From: Chitinophagaceae bacterium UBA2791 | GTDB lineage: Bacteria > Bacteroidota > Bacteroidia > Chitinophagales > Chitinophagaceae | Reading direction: 5' to 3' | Length of the DNA: 64,000 nucleotides | Assembly: GCA_002352105.1 (NCBI GenBank) | Contig: DEHV01000080.1 | Coordinates: 1 to 64,000 of the forward strand | Part shown: piece by piece, positions 25,155-33,252 of the stretch | How the letters are laid out: each line of letters opens with the position of its first letter | How positions within the stretch are numbered: position 1 is the first letter of the stretch | Program-made: the position numbers and the translations under genes | Notes under the pieces: model-generated | Databases searched by the model: none | The model's input: the letters and a program-made list of their open reading frames with translations, nothing else | Told to the model about the DNA's origin: nothing

Positions 25155-26519
25155 TTATCCCAATGCCGCTTTCGCCACGCGGAGGGTGTTGCCTCCGATA
25201 ATTTTGCGGATGGTTTCGTCGGAGTAGCCCATCTGCACCATGCCTACGGTGAACAGGGGCCAGTTGGTCCAGGCCATACTTTGCCGCATGGCTTCGGTTT
25301 CCTTATAATCATCGGGGGGCCAGAGGGCTTCCCACCGGGTTCTTGAAGAAGGCCTTGGAGCGGTTATTTTCTTTCCTTCTTCCGCTGCATACTGGGAACG
25401 ATGACCATAATCTGTGCCTATCGCGACATGATCGCTTCCGAATTTTTTTACGACATAATCGATATGTTTCATCATCGCGGCGATATCGCCGGAACCGCCA
25501 AGAAAACGCGGTATGCAGCAAATGCCGATATAGCCGCCGGTATCGGCGATCGCGCGGATCACATTATCGGGTTTGGAGCGGATATGTTTGTTTATGGAAG
25601 CTACCGTAGTATGGCTCGCAACCATTGGCCGCTGCGATACCTGAGCGGCTTCCAGGCTGGTCTGCCAGCCGGAGTGCGCGATGTCGACGATCACGCCCAC
25701 CTTGTTCATCTCTTTTACCACGGCGCGGCCGAAATCGCTGAGCCCGCCATTGGCAGGCTCAGCACAACCGTCGCCGATCACATTGCGGCGATTATAGGTA
25801 AGATGCATCATCCGGATGCCAAGCTGGAAAAATATACGGATATACCGCAGCTCTTCTTCTACTGAAACCCATTCCTGCGGCAGGGGAACGCCATTGCCCG
25901 TAAAATACAGCGCATGACGATTCTCTTTTTTTGCGTGCAGGATATCATCCGGAGTTGCCGCCTTGCTGAGAAAGCCGCGCAGCATATCCGTGGTATAGGT
26001 AAACCGCGCAAGGCGTTTGAGCAGGCGCTTGATCTCGTTGCCTTCTTCGCCTGCATTCTGGATAACGCAGGTAACGCCCGAAGCCTTGAACGCGTTCTCC
26101 AGCTCCTCTCTTTCCCGCTGGCTGATCACGTACCGGGTCATAGACATTTCTTCCTGCAGGTCCTGCATTTCGAGCTGAGAAGCATGATCGCCAAGCGCTT
26201 TATTGAGGATGGCGCCATCATGGGCGGCGGTGGGTATAAATCCATAGGTATCGATCACCACGGAGTTCCGGTGCAATTCCAACCCATGCTCTAATTGTCT
26301 TTTTGTAGGCTTTAAAATATTTAATCCCCTGTCAAATGCTTCCTTGATCTTATCGGTCATCTTAAACGGGCTATCGGTAATATTTTGGGAGGCGACGGGC
26401 TGACGAAGCTTGCTTTTATCATTGTCCGTGGCTAATGTAAATCCGCTCAGCGCTCCGCCGGCCGCGGTCAGGCCAGCCAAACCAGTCAATTTTAGAAAAT
26501 CTCTTCTTTTGTTTTTCAT
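25155..26519 (-). CDS. M19 (membrane dipeptidase) family protein, Tat-exported, altered metal site
   Basis: Protein of 454 residues with a twin-arginine-type signal (KRRDFLKLTG, then a hydrophobic stretch). The M19 dipeptidase fold has MHLTYNRRNVIGDG, IAHSGWQTSLEA, VASHTTVASI and AIGTDYGH, giving the expected later Glu/His/His/Asp positions. The N-terminal H-x-D metal pair of canonical renal-type dipeptidases (DGHND) is replaced by VIDTYGFIP, so dipeptidase activity may be changed or lost. It is the last gene of the minus-strand SusCD locus and lies 45 bases after the DUF6807 gene. Its role there may be hydrolysis of a peptide or amide bond of the imported compound (inference). Confidence 0.85.
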   Translation of the reverse strand: MKNKRRDFLKLTGLAGLTAAGGALSGFTLATDNDKSKLRQPVASQNITDSPFKMTDKIKEAFDRGLNILKPTKRQLEHGLELHRNSVVIDTYGFIPTAAHDGAILNKALGDHASQLEMQDLQEEMSMTRYVISQREREELENAFKASGVTCVIQNAGEEGNEIKRLLKRLARFTYTTDMLRGFLSKAATPDDILHAKKENRHALYFTGNGVPLPQEWVSVEEELRYIRIFFQLGIRMMHLTYNRRNVIGDGCAEPANGGLSDFGRAVVKEMNKVGVIVDIAHSGWQTSLEAAQVSQRPMVASHTTVASINKHIRSKPDNVIRAIADTGGYIGICCIPRFLGGSGDIAAMMKHIDYVVKKFGSDHVAIGTDYGHRSQYAAEEGKKITAPRPSSRTRWEALWPPDDYKETEAMRQSMAWTNWPLFTVGMVQMGYSDETIRKIIGGNTLRVAKAALG

Positions 26520-26564
26520 GACATTGACAGGGGATTAAAATTGGTTGATCCGGATATAGGCAGA

Positions 26565-27641
26565 TTAATATTTCGCGGCAAAATCGCTCTGATATTCGTT
26601 GATCTCAGCATCTGTCAGGTGCTTGCCGGAGCTGATGATTATCCTGTACCTGAGAGTCAGCGAGCCTCCTGCGGGAAGGCTGAAATTCAGCTCTTCCTTA
26701 CCCTTGGTAAAATCCTTGGCGCCAAAGGGGTTTGCAGAAAACAACCCGTATCCGCGGGCATGCCAGAATGTAGGATAGTTAAGGTTCTTGGGATGATCGC
26801 AGATGACCACGGAAATGTTCTCAGCGCCGATATTGCCATAGAGATCCATCCATTTGGCGCGTGTGCTCCACACCGCATCGCCCTGGACGCCTTCGCTGCT
26901 CCTGTAATTTCCGGACACTCCGTCATTATTCATGGCTTTTACTACAGTAGGGTTGCCCTGCGCATCGCTGAGCGTGACTTCTTCCTTGGAAGGAAGCTCA
27001 AGCTGGCGCGCAACGCGAAGACCGAAGCTGCCTTCCTTGGTGTCCTTAAAAGATACCGCTTCGCCCTTGGCGGTCAGGGTAGCCACCCTATCGATGATAC
27101 GAATTGAATCCTTCGCAATAAAATAGAATACCGTCTTTTCATCCAATACTTCCTTTCCTGTGGAGTCCAACCAAACAGAGGTAGTCGTCATGTGTCCCTC
27201 TCCGTTACCTTCAGTCAGCTCGCCGATGCTAAGCGGTTTTATTTCGCCGCCATTGGCGTTTCTTTTTCCATTGGAACCATTACCCCAGAAATCGGTTCCA
27301 TTCACATCGCCATAGGTAAGCCAGTTCCCGGCCTGATGGCGGTGGTCATTACGCTCGCCATCCCTGGGCTGCAGCGGGTAACCGCGGGTGATCTCTGTTC
27401 CGGAGGCGGCATTGATCGGGTAGAGCACCGGCTTATATATCGAATCGGACAGGGGCTGCCGGTAAGAGGTAAACAATTTGCCATCTACCAGAACATCGAC
27501 CTTGAGACTGGCATCATCCTTTACAAAACTGATCTTCGGTCCCCCGGCATTGGCGTCCTCTGCAGAAGAATTGGCGGCGTCTCCGCAGGCTCCGAGCAAA
27601 ACGCTGCCAGACAATAATGCGGAAACAACAACCGACTTCAT
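26565..27641 (-). CDS. DUF6807 (PmoA-like) lipoprotein
   Basis: Protein of 358 residues with a lipoprotein signal (LLSGSVLLGACGD). The open frame extends to 27734, but Met at 27641 starts the signal peptide. The body matches DUF6807/PmoA: KLFTSYRQPLSDSIYKPVLYP, RDGERNDHRHQAGNWLTYGD (His/Asp-rich), LDSTGKEVLDEKTVF and a C-terminal SLTLRYRIIISSGK. The family is common in Bacteroidota and Planctomycetes sugar-degradation loci beside Gfo/Idh/MocA oxidoreductases, as here. The beta-sandwich fold suggests carbohydrate or cofactor handling; no enzyme activity is established that I know of. Confidence 0.82.
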   Translation of the reverse strand: MKSVVVSALLSGSVLLGACGDAANSSAEDANAGGPKISFVKDDASLKVDVLVDGKLFTSYRQPLSDSIYKPVLYPINAASGTEITRGYPLQPRDGERNDHRHQAGNWLTYGDVNGTDFWGNGSNGKRNANGGEIKPLSIGELTEGNGEGHMTTTSVWLDSTGKEVLDEKTVFYFIAKDSIRIIDRVATLTAKGEAVSFKDTKEGSFGLRVARQLELPSKEEVTLSDAQGNPTVVKAMNNDGVSGNYRSSEGVQGDAVWSTRAKWMDLYGNIGAENISVVICDHPKNLNYPTFWHARGYGLFSANPFGAKDFTKGKEELNFSLPAGGSLTLRYRIIISSGKHLTDAEINEYQSDFAAKY

Positions 27642-27788
27642 TGCAAAATATCTTTCTGACGAACGGACATACGACGCGATAGCGCCCCGTTGTTCATCTC
27701 CCTGGGTATTTAATTGTTCAATGCTGGATCTCATAATTAATTTTTAAAAATGAAAATCTAAAAATAAGAAATATTTAACCAGTATGGG

Positions 27789-29168
27789 CTATACTTCATT
27801 CGGAACAACATAGGGCGGGCGATAAGAACGGGTCAGCATAGCGTCGGCCTGCGGATCGTTTACAAATCGCTCCGTATCCAGGTCGCCGCCCATGAAACCA
27901 AGGCTACGCTTAAGCCTGTAGGATATGTTCGCCATCAGTGGTAACGCGGAGGAATAAACGCCCTCGTGGATATCGCAGGTCAGCGTTTCGTTTTTCCCGT
28001 CGCGGATAGCTTCTATAAAATTCTGGTAATGGCCGCCGCCGCCCGGCGCAGCCCGGAATGAGGGATCGGCCGGCTGGTCCGCTTTCTTTTTCGATCCGGC
28101 AAAAGGTTCGGTTTCGCGTTTCCGGAAAGCTTTCCAGGTTTCGCCATTCAATTCGAGATATCCCTCCGTTCCAAAAAACAGGTTCCCTACCCGGATATCA
28201 AGGCTCGACTCTCCATTGGAATAACGGCCGCGGGTTTCAAACTCCAGGGTTTTGCCGTCTTCATAGGTAAACAGGGAAGTTTGCGTATTGGGCGTTTCCT
28301 GGGCGCATTCTTTCGGATCGATGCCATAAACCCCGCCGGTGGAATAGACAGAGACCGGGTGTTCATTTTTATTCAACCCCCAACGGGCGATATCAAACTG
28401 GTGAGGACCCTGGTTGCCAGTGTCTCCATTACCGGTATCCCAGAACCAATGCCAGTTATAATGACCGCGTTTTTCGTTGTAGGGGCGATAACTGGCGGGC
28501 CCCAACCACCTGTCGTAGTGAAGCGTAGGCGGCGGCGCGCTGTCCTTCGCAATACCAAAAGAATCGCGAGGCTTTATACAAAGTCCTCTGGCCATGTACA
28601 CATCTCCAATGCCTCCGTCATGCAGGAACTTAATGGCTTCCCTAACGCCGGTCAGCGAGCGGTTCTGAAATCCTACCTGTACGCGCACATTGTATTTACG
28701 GGCGGCTTCGATCATCTTACGTCCTTCCCAGATATTGTGATTGGAAGGTTTTTCCACATATACATGCTTGCCGGCCTGGCAGGCCCATATCGTTCCCAAA
28801 GCATGCCAGTGGTTAGGCGTAGCCATAGAAACCGCGTCGATCTCTTTGTCGTCAAACACTTTTCGCATATCCCATTCCATTACCGGTTTGGTTCCGGTTT
28901 TGGCCGTTACGGTTTTAACGCCCTCGGCCCAGAATTTCTCATCCACATCGCACAATGTTTTTAAACGCACATTCTGGTTGTCCTTCATCGAGCAGAAACT
29001 GCTGATATGCGAGGTTCCCCTTCCGCTAATGCCGATAACGGCAACTGTCAGCCGCGCATTAGCGCCCATTATGGAACCATACGATTTGGCGCTGAAGCCC
29101 ATTCCGCCGATCATTACGCCGGCGGTTCCCAGAACGCTTTTCCTGATAAAGTTTCTTCTATCTTGCAT
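27789..29168 (-). CDS. Gfo/Idh/MocA family oxidoreductase, Tat-exported
   Basis: NAD(P)-dependent sugar oxidoreductase of 459 residues. Twin-arginine signal RRNFIRKSVLG at the N-terminus, then a Rossmann domain (VAVIGISGRGTSHI; MATPNHWHALG; the family EKP motif in HVYVEKPSNHN). The C-terminal substrate domain has NWHWFWDTGNGDTGNQGPHQFD and the catalytic-type His/Asp/Lys positions of exported glycosyl-type relatives. Tat export lets it carry a pre-bound NAD(H). In such loci these enzymes oxidise or epimerise sugars and can help cleave glycosidic bonds by transient oxidation; this is an inference. It lies 48 bases after the esterase-like gene. Confidence 0.92.
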   Translation of the reverse strand: MQDRRNFIRKSVLGTAGVMIGGMGFSAKSYGSIMGANARLTVAVIGISGRGTSHISSFCSMKDNQNVRLKTLCDVDEKFWAEGVKTVTAKTGTKPVMEWDMRKVFDDKEIDAVSMATPNHWHALGTIWACQAGKHVYVEKPSNHNIWEGRKMIEAARKYNVRVQVGFQNRSLTGVREAIKFLHDGGIGDVYMARGLCIKPRDSFGIAKDSAPPPTLHYDRWLGPASYRPYNEKRGHYNWHWFWDTGNGDTGNQGPHQFDIARWGLNKNEHPVSVYSTGGVYGIDPKECAQETPNTQTSLFTYEDGKTLEFETRGRYSNGESSLDIRVGNLFFGTEGYLELNGETWKAFRKRETEPFAGSKKKADQPADPSFRAAPGGGGHYQNFIEAIRDGKNETLTCDIHEGVYSSALPLMANISYRLKRSLGFMGGDLDTERFVNDPQADAMLTRSYRPPYVVPNEV

Positions 29169-29216
29169 TTTACATATTTTATATGATGAATGTCTGAACG
29201 CTGCCGCCCATTCCGC

Positions 29217-31430
29217 CTACTGAGCCCAGCTGCGCAGCATATCGGCAACGCTTTTATCAGAAGCCTCTACAATAATGTTTAATTGATTATCGGCATTTTT
29301 ACCGGCATAGGCCGACCTGACAATGCTATATGCTTCTTTCGCTTTTTCCGCATCGATGGCCTTCCCTTCTCCATCTTTCACATTCACGATGCTCAACTTT
29401 CTCGGAGCGAGGCTTGCAGCCAGATCAGGAAGATCATAAGCTTTTAACGCCCCGGCAACGCTGCTGTACACATACCGGGCGTTATAAAAACGATTAGATA
29501 CCATTGAGTGATAAGATGAGTAGGGCGATACCAGCGCAACGCGTGAGATGGTTTGATCAAAAGCGGCGGCATGCAACAACACGGGCGACAGTTCATTGTC
29601 TGCCAGCGCATACACATCCGTGATCGCCGTATTATTTTTTAGGGTCTGCGCCAGCCTCACAACATCCCCGGCCCGCAACCCCACAATGCTCCTGTTTACC
29701 AGGATCGATGCAAACCATATATTGTAAGAGATACCCTTGATGAAGGCATCGCCGCGGAAATCGCCCGCCCCCGTTTCTCCGATACCCAGCAGATCCGGGG
29801 CGAGTACGGTAAACCCCTGCTGAACAAAGGATTCTATTTCGCCCCCCTCGCCCGCTGCTGCTGCTTTTCCTGCGGAGTGCAGATAGAGCAGCGCCTTATT
29901 GTTTGGTTTGTCGGGAATCATCAGCACGTAGGGAATAGTATAGTCGCCATATCCTTTGATAAAATATTTCTCCATCACATAGCCCCCGGGTTTACGCGTT
30001 CTCCCGGCAAATGCAGGTTCATTGGCATTTCCGGGAGCCTGGTATCCTGAGAGTTCCTTTGCTGCCGCTACTATGGAAGGCAAATGTGTTGCAAGGTCTT
30101 TTCTTGAGGCGTTAAGACGTTCTTCGCGTTCCATCGCCTGTCGGCGGGTCAGCGTAAAAATGGTTTCTGCATTTTTAATAGAAGTATGTACCTGACCCGT
30201 AGCGGTAACCTGGAGTTCCCTGGTTAAGGGTTCAATAGGAATATCTGCATTACTGCCGGGATTCTTTAAGTGTTTTTGGAAAAACGCGTACATCGCCATC
30301 CTGTTTTTTTCGGTAGAAGCATGGCCTTCGTCATCCTCCGCAATGCCCAGGTTCTCTTCTTTACCGTAAGCCTTAAATGCTGCAGAAGCTTCTTTCACCG
30401 CTTCCCTGGCGCCCTGTATGCTAAAAAAATCGCGGGTAGGCGCAATTACCAGCGTAGGTTTTGGCGCGCGAACCGCTAAAAAATCGGCATGGTCTATCCC
30501 ACGCGCGATCTCATGCGTAAAATTCTGCTCGGCGTCTTGCGGGCCAATCGTATTCATCAACCGCGAAAAGCTGGTGATATACGATTCAGGCGCAGCCGCA
30601 TATACCCTTTCATCTATGGCGGCGATATAGGCAGACTGCGTTCCGCCGCCGGAGCGTCCGGTGATGCCGATCCTGGAGGGATCTACTTCTTTACGGGTAA
30701 CCACATAATCGATGGCCCTGATGCCATCCCATATCATATGCATGGCCTGGGAAGAGCCCGCGATAAAGGCCTGGGCGCCCGGGTAAGAATGCCCTGTAGT
30801 GGCGCCGCCGGCGCCCGATTTGGCCGCAGCTTCATCGGCATATTCCAAACGCTCGCCCTGCGCTACCGGGTCAAAGGCAAACACCACAAATCCTTTTTTT
30901 ACGAGGTTGGTATACATTTGCTGGTATGCTTTTACGCGATACCCTTCATTGGAATGCCCGCTGCAAAAGATGATGACCGGCGCCTTGCCTTTCAGTTTTG
31001 CGGGAATAAACAATGAAGAACTAACATAAAAACCAGGTTGCGACTCATAAAGGATATTTTCGATCCTGTAATCGCCCTTATCGAATTTACCGGTGATCTT
31101 GGCGTTTAAAGGCGTTCGCTGCGGAAAGGGCCCCACGATCTCTTCAAAGATCTTACGCAGGCTTTGCTGCCGCTGCTGCCAATCGGACAAACTGCTTAAC
31201 GCTTCTACCTCCGCCTTTCTTTTGGCCAGCATCGCATCGGCCTCGCGCAGGAAATAATGATACAGGGAGTTTTTAGCGTCGGTAAACCCTAACCAGCCGC
31301 GTATTACATCGGCATCCTGCTGCTGAGCCTGTGTGGGGCCGACACATATCAACCCTGTCAGTACAAGGCAACAAACTGCTTTCACTGCCCTTGCAGACAT
31401 TCTTATCGGCCGGGAAAAGGAGTATATCAT
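29217..31430 (-). CDS. Acetyl-xylan-esterase-like protein with two alpha/beta-hydrolase domains
   Basis: Exported protein of 737 residues; the signal peptide ends near PTQAQ (about residue 36). The first hydrolase domain (about 90-395) is AXE1-like, with PVIIFCSGHSNEGYR and nucleophile elbow GITGRSGGGTQSAY. The Asp/His partners come from APTRDFFS and DEGHASTEKN. The second domain (about 475-735) retains the fold (LLYLHSAGKAAAA; APDLLGIGETGAG) but I see no clear G-x-S-x-G nucleophile, so it may be structural. It likely removes acyl groups from an imported glycoside. A terminator separates it from susD upstream, so its expression may rely on read-through or its own promoter. Confidence 0.85.
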   Translation of the reverse strand: MIYSFSRPIRMSARAVKAVCCLVLTGLICVGPTQAQQQDADVIRGWLGFTDAKNSLYHYFLREADAMLAKRKAEVEALSSLSDWQQRQQSLRKIFEEIVGPFPQRTPLNAKITGKFDKGDYRIENILYESQPGFYVSSSLFIPAKLKGKAPVIIFCSGHSNEGYRVKAYQQMYTNLVKKGFVVFAFDPVAQGERLEYADEAAAKSGAGGATTGHSYPGAQAFIAGSSQAMHMIWDGIRAIDYVVTRKEVDPSRIGITGRSGGGTQSAYIAAIDERVYAAAPESYITSFSRLMNTIGPQDAEQNFTHEIARGIDHADFLAVRAPKPTLVIAPTRDFFSIQGAREAVKEASAAFKAYGKEENLGIAEDDEGHASTEKNRMAMYAFFQKHLKNPGSNADIPIEPLTRELQVTATGQVHTSIKNAETIFTLTRRQAMEREERLNASRKDLATHLPSIVAAAKELSGYQAPGNANEPAFAGRTRKPGGYVMEKYFIKGYGDYTIPYVLMIPDKPNNKALLYLHSAGKAAAAGEGGEIESFVQQGFTVLAPDLLGIGETGAGDFRGDAFIKGISYNIWFASILVNRSIVGLRAGDVVRLAQTLKNNTAITDVYALADNELSPVLLHAAAFDQTISRVALVSPYSSYHSMVSNRFYNARYVYSSVAGALKAYDLPDLAASLAPRKLSIVNVKDGEGKAIDAEKAKEAYSIVRSAYAGKNADNQLNIIVEASDKSVADMLRSWAQ

Positions 31431-31465
31431 TTCATCATTTTTTTGGCTAAATCAGTTAAAGAACA

Positions 31466-31501
31466 AAGCCTCTCCGAAAATAAATTTTCGAAAGAGGCCT
31501 T
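31466..31501 (-). terminator. Terminator after susD
   Basis: On the minus strand, arms 31501-31485 and 31480-31466 form a long, nearly perfect stem with a four-base loop, followed by a T-rich stretch (TTTGTTCTTT). It lies 16 bases past the SusD stop. Partial termination here would set SusCD above the downstream enzymes. Confidence 0.7.
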
Positions 31502-31516
31502 GTAAGATAACTAAAA

Positions 31517-33223
31517 CTAATTATAGCCGGGATTTTGAACAAGGAGCGGGTTCTTCTCTATTTCCGATTGCGGAATCGGCACCAGGTAGTTCCGTTCAAA
31601 GAACGCCCTTGGGTTAAAATCCGAAACCGTATAGGTTTTAGTAGACCCCGTTTTCTGAATGTTCATTTTCTTCCCGGGAATATTCAATACCTCGGGAGCG
31701 ATCTTCCAGCGACGCACATCATGATACCTATGTCCTTCAAATACCAGTTCTACACGACGTTCCTGGATGATCCTATCCATCAATGCGGGACCAGACTCAG
31801 TTATATCGGGCATTTCCACGCCGGGGCGGCTTCTGATCAGGTTCAGGTATTGCCGGCAGGTGGGCTCGTCTCCCAGGTTATACATGGCTTCCGCATAATT
31901 CAGCAACACTTCCGCATAACGGAAATAGATATAGGGAACGCTGCTATGGTTATTGCCGCTGGGATTGGTGACGGTTTCATCCAGGAATTTGCGAACATAG
32001 TATCCTGTGAGCGTAGCATTCCAGGCCGACAAGGGACCTTCATTAGAATCCATACCTCCGGGTAAGAACGTTTCCACTGGCCTGCCTTTAAATGGCGCCC
32101 CATCAAAAAGAATGGTTGCATAAAAACGGGGATCCCTGTTCACATAAGGATTCTGGGGATCGTATCCCGCAGCGGGGTTGATGATCTGCGAACCATCAGA
32201 ATTATATCCTAAAATAGGCTTTTGTCCATTAGTCATCTCGAACTCATCCACAATATTCTGCAAAGGATGGATCTGTCCGAACCCGTTATATCCGTTCGGG
32301 TACAAGCTCAGGTCGACATAGGTTTGTTCAGGATCGGCCAAACGATCAAAGGGCCTGGACCAGATCACTTCCGAATTGTAGGAGTTCCCCCTGAAAAACA
32401 GCGAAGCATAATCTGAATACAGGGAATATTTGTTAAGGTCCATCACCGCCTTCGCAGCATCGGCGGCTTTTTGCCATTTCGCCTGGTCGTTGCCGGGGTT
32501 ATGGAGAACGCTCGCGTCATACAATAAGGCTCTTGCCTTTGCCGCCAGCGCAGCGCCCTTGGTGATCCTTCCCTGATCTTTTGCCGCGTACTCAGCAGGC
32601 AGCAAGGCAGCCGCTGCATCCAACTCATCTATAACAAATTTAAAACAAGTCTCGTAGGTATCCCTGGGCACATTAAAGTCATCCGTCAACGCGAATGGTT
32701 TGGTGACCAACGGCACTCCCCCGTAAAGAGAGATCATATTGAAATAAGCAAACGCCCTCAGGAACTTCATTTCACCCGACATTTGGTCCTTAGCTGATTG
32801 AGAAATAGGGGCGTCTCCAATACGGTCAAAGAAAAGGTTGCATTTGGTAATAGCAGCCCAGTAGCCCGAGCTATTTACCGCCGTATTCCAGAAATCCAGT
32901 ATTCCCAGGTTAGAAGGCGTCAGGTTTCCTGAGTTGATAAAATCTGCCCCTCCTCCACGCTTATAACACTCATCGGTAACGCAGCCCAGGCCCAAAGCCC
33001 GACTGGGGTTACCCACAAAATCATGGGGCATGATCCGGTAGGTATTGCTGACAAAGGTGCCGATCAGGGCTTCATCCCTCCATACGGCAGGATCAGAGAA
33101 ACTGCCTAGGGGCTCTATATCCAGCGCATTTTTTTTGCAAGAAGAAAAAATAAATACACAACTGATTATCAATGATATATATATATATATATATGATATT
33201 CGATTTCGTTCTTTTGTAAACAT
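31517..33223 (-). CDS. RagB/SusD family nutrient-binding lipoprotein
   Basis: Surface lipoprotein of about 568 residues that binds the ligand above the SusC channel. The lipoprotein signal ends IFSSC. TPR-like helices include FLRAFAYFNMISLYGGVPLV, and the C-terminal region has YIYFRYAEVLLNYAEAMY, the classic SusD segment, and RRVELVFEGHRYHDVRRW. ATG at 33221-33223 is chosen over an upstream ATG six codons earlier because it starts the signal peptide. The signal-peptide codons include a (AT)10 tract, so slippage could shift the frame. It follows SusC by 29 bases. Confidence 0.95.
   Translation of the reverse strand: MFTKERNRISYIYIYISLIISCVFIFSSCKKNALDIEPLGSFSDPAVWRDEALIGTFVSNTYRIMPHDFVGNPSRALGLGCVTDECYKRGGGADFINSGNLTPSNLGILDFWNTAVNSSGYWAAITKCNLFFDRIGDAPISQSAKDQMSGEMKFLRAFAYFNMISLYGGVPLVTKPFALTDDFNVPRDTYETCFKFVIDELDAAAALLPAEYAAKDQGRITKGAALAAKARALLYDASVLHNPGNDQAKWQKAADAAKAVMDLNKYSLYSDYASLFFRGNSYNSEVIWSRPFDRLADPEQTYVDLSLYPNGYNGFGQIHPLQNIVDEFEMTNGQKPILGYNSDGSQIINPAAGYDPQNPYVNRDPRFYATILFDGAPFKGRPVETFLPGGMDSNEGPLSAWNATLTGYYVRKFLDETVTNPSGNNHSSVPYIYFRYAEVLLNYAEAMYNLGDEPTCRQYLNLIRSRPGVEMPDITESGPALMDRIIQERRVELVFEGHRYHDVRRWKIAPEVLNIPGKKMNIQKTGSTKTYTVSDFNPRAFFERNYLVPIPQSEIEKNPLLVQNPGYN
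33175..33194. repeat. (AT)10 dinucleotide tract inside the SusD signal peptide
   Basis: Ten AT units lie within codons 10-17 or so of susD and encode alternating Tyr-Ile. Loss or gain of one unit would frameshift the gene near its start, as in contingency loci. A run this long is unusual for a coding region with neighbours of mixed base composition. Confidence 0.9.
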
Positions 33224-33252
33224 GCAATATTTTGATATCATGGTTCGCAGTT

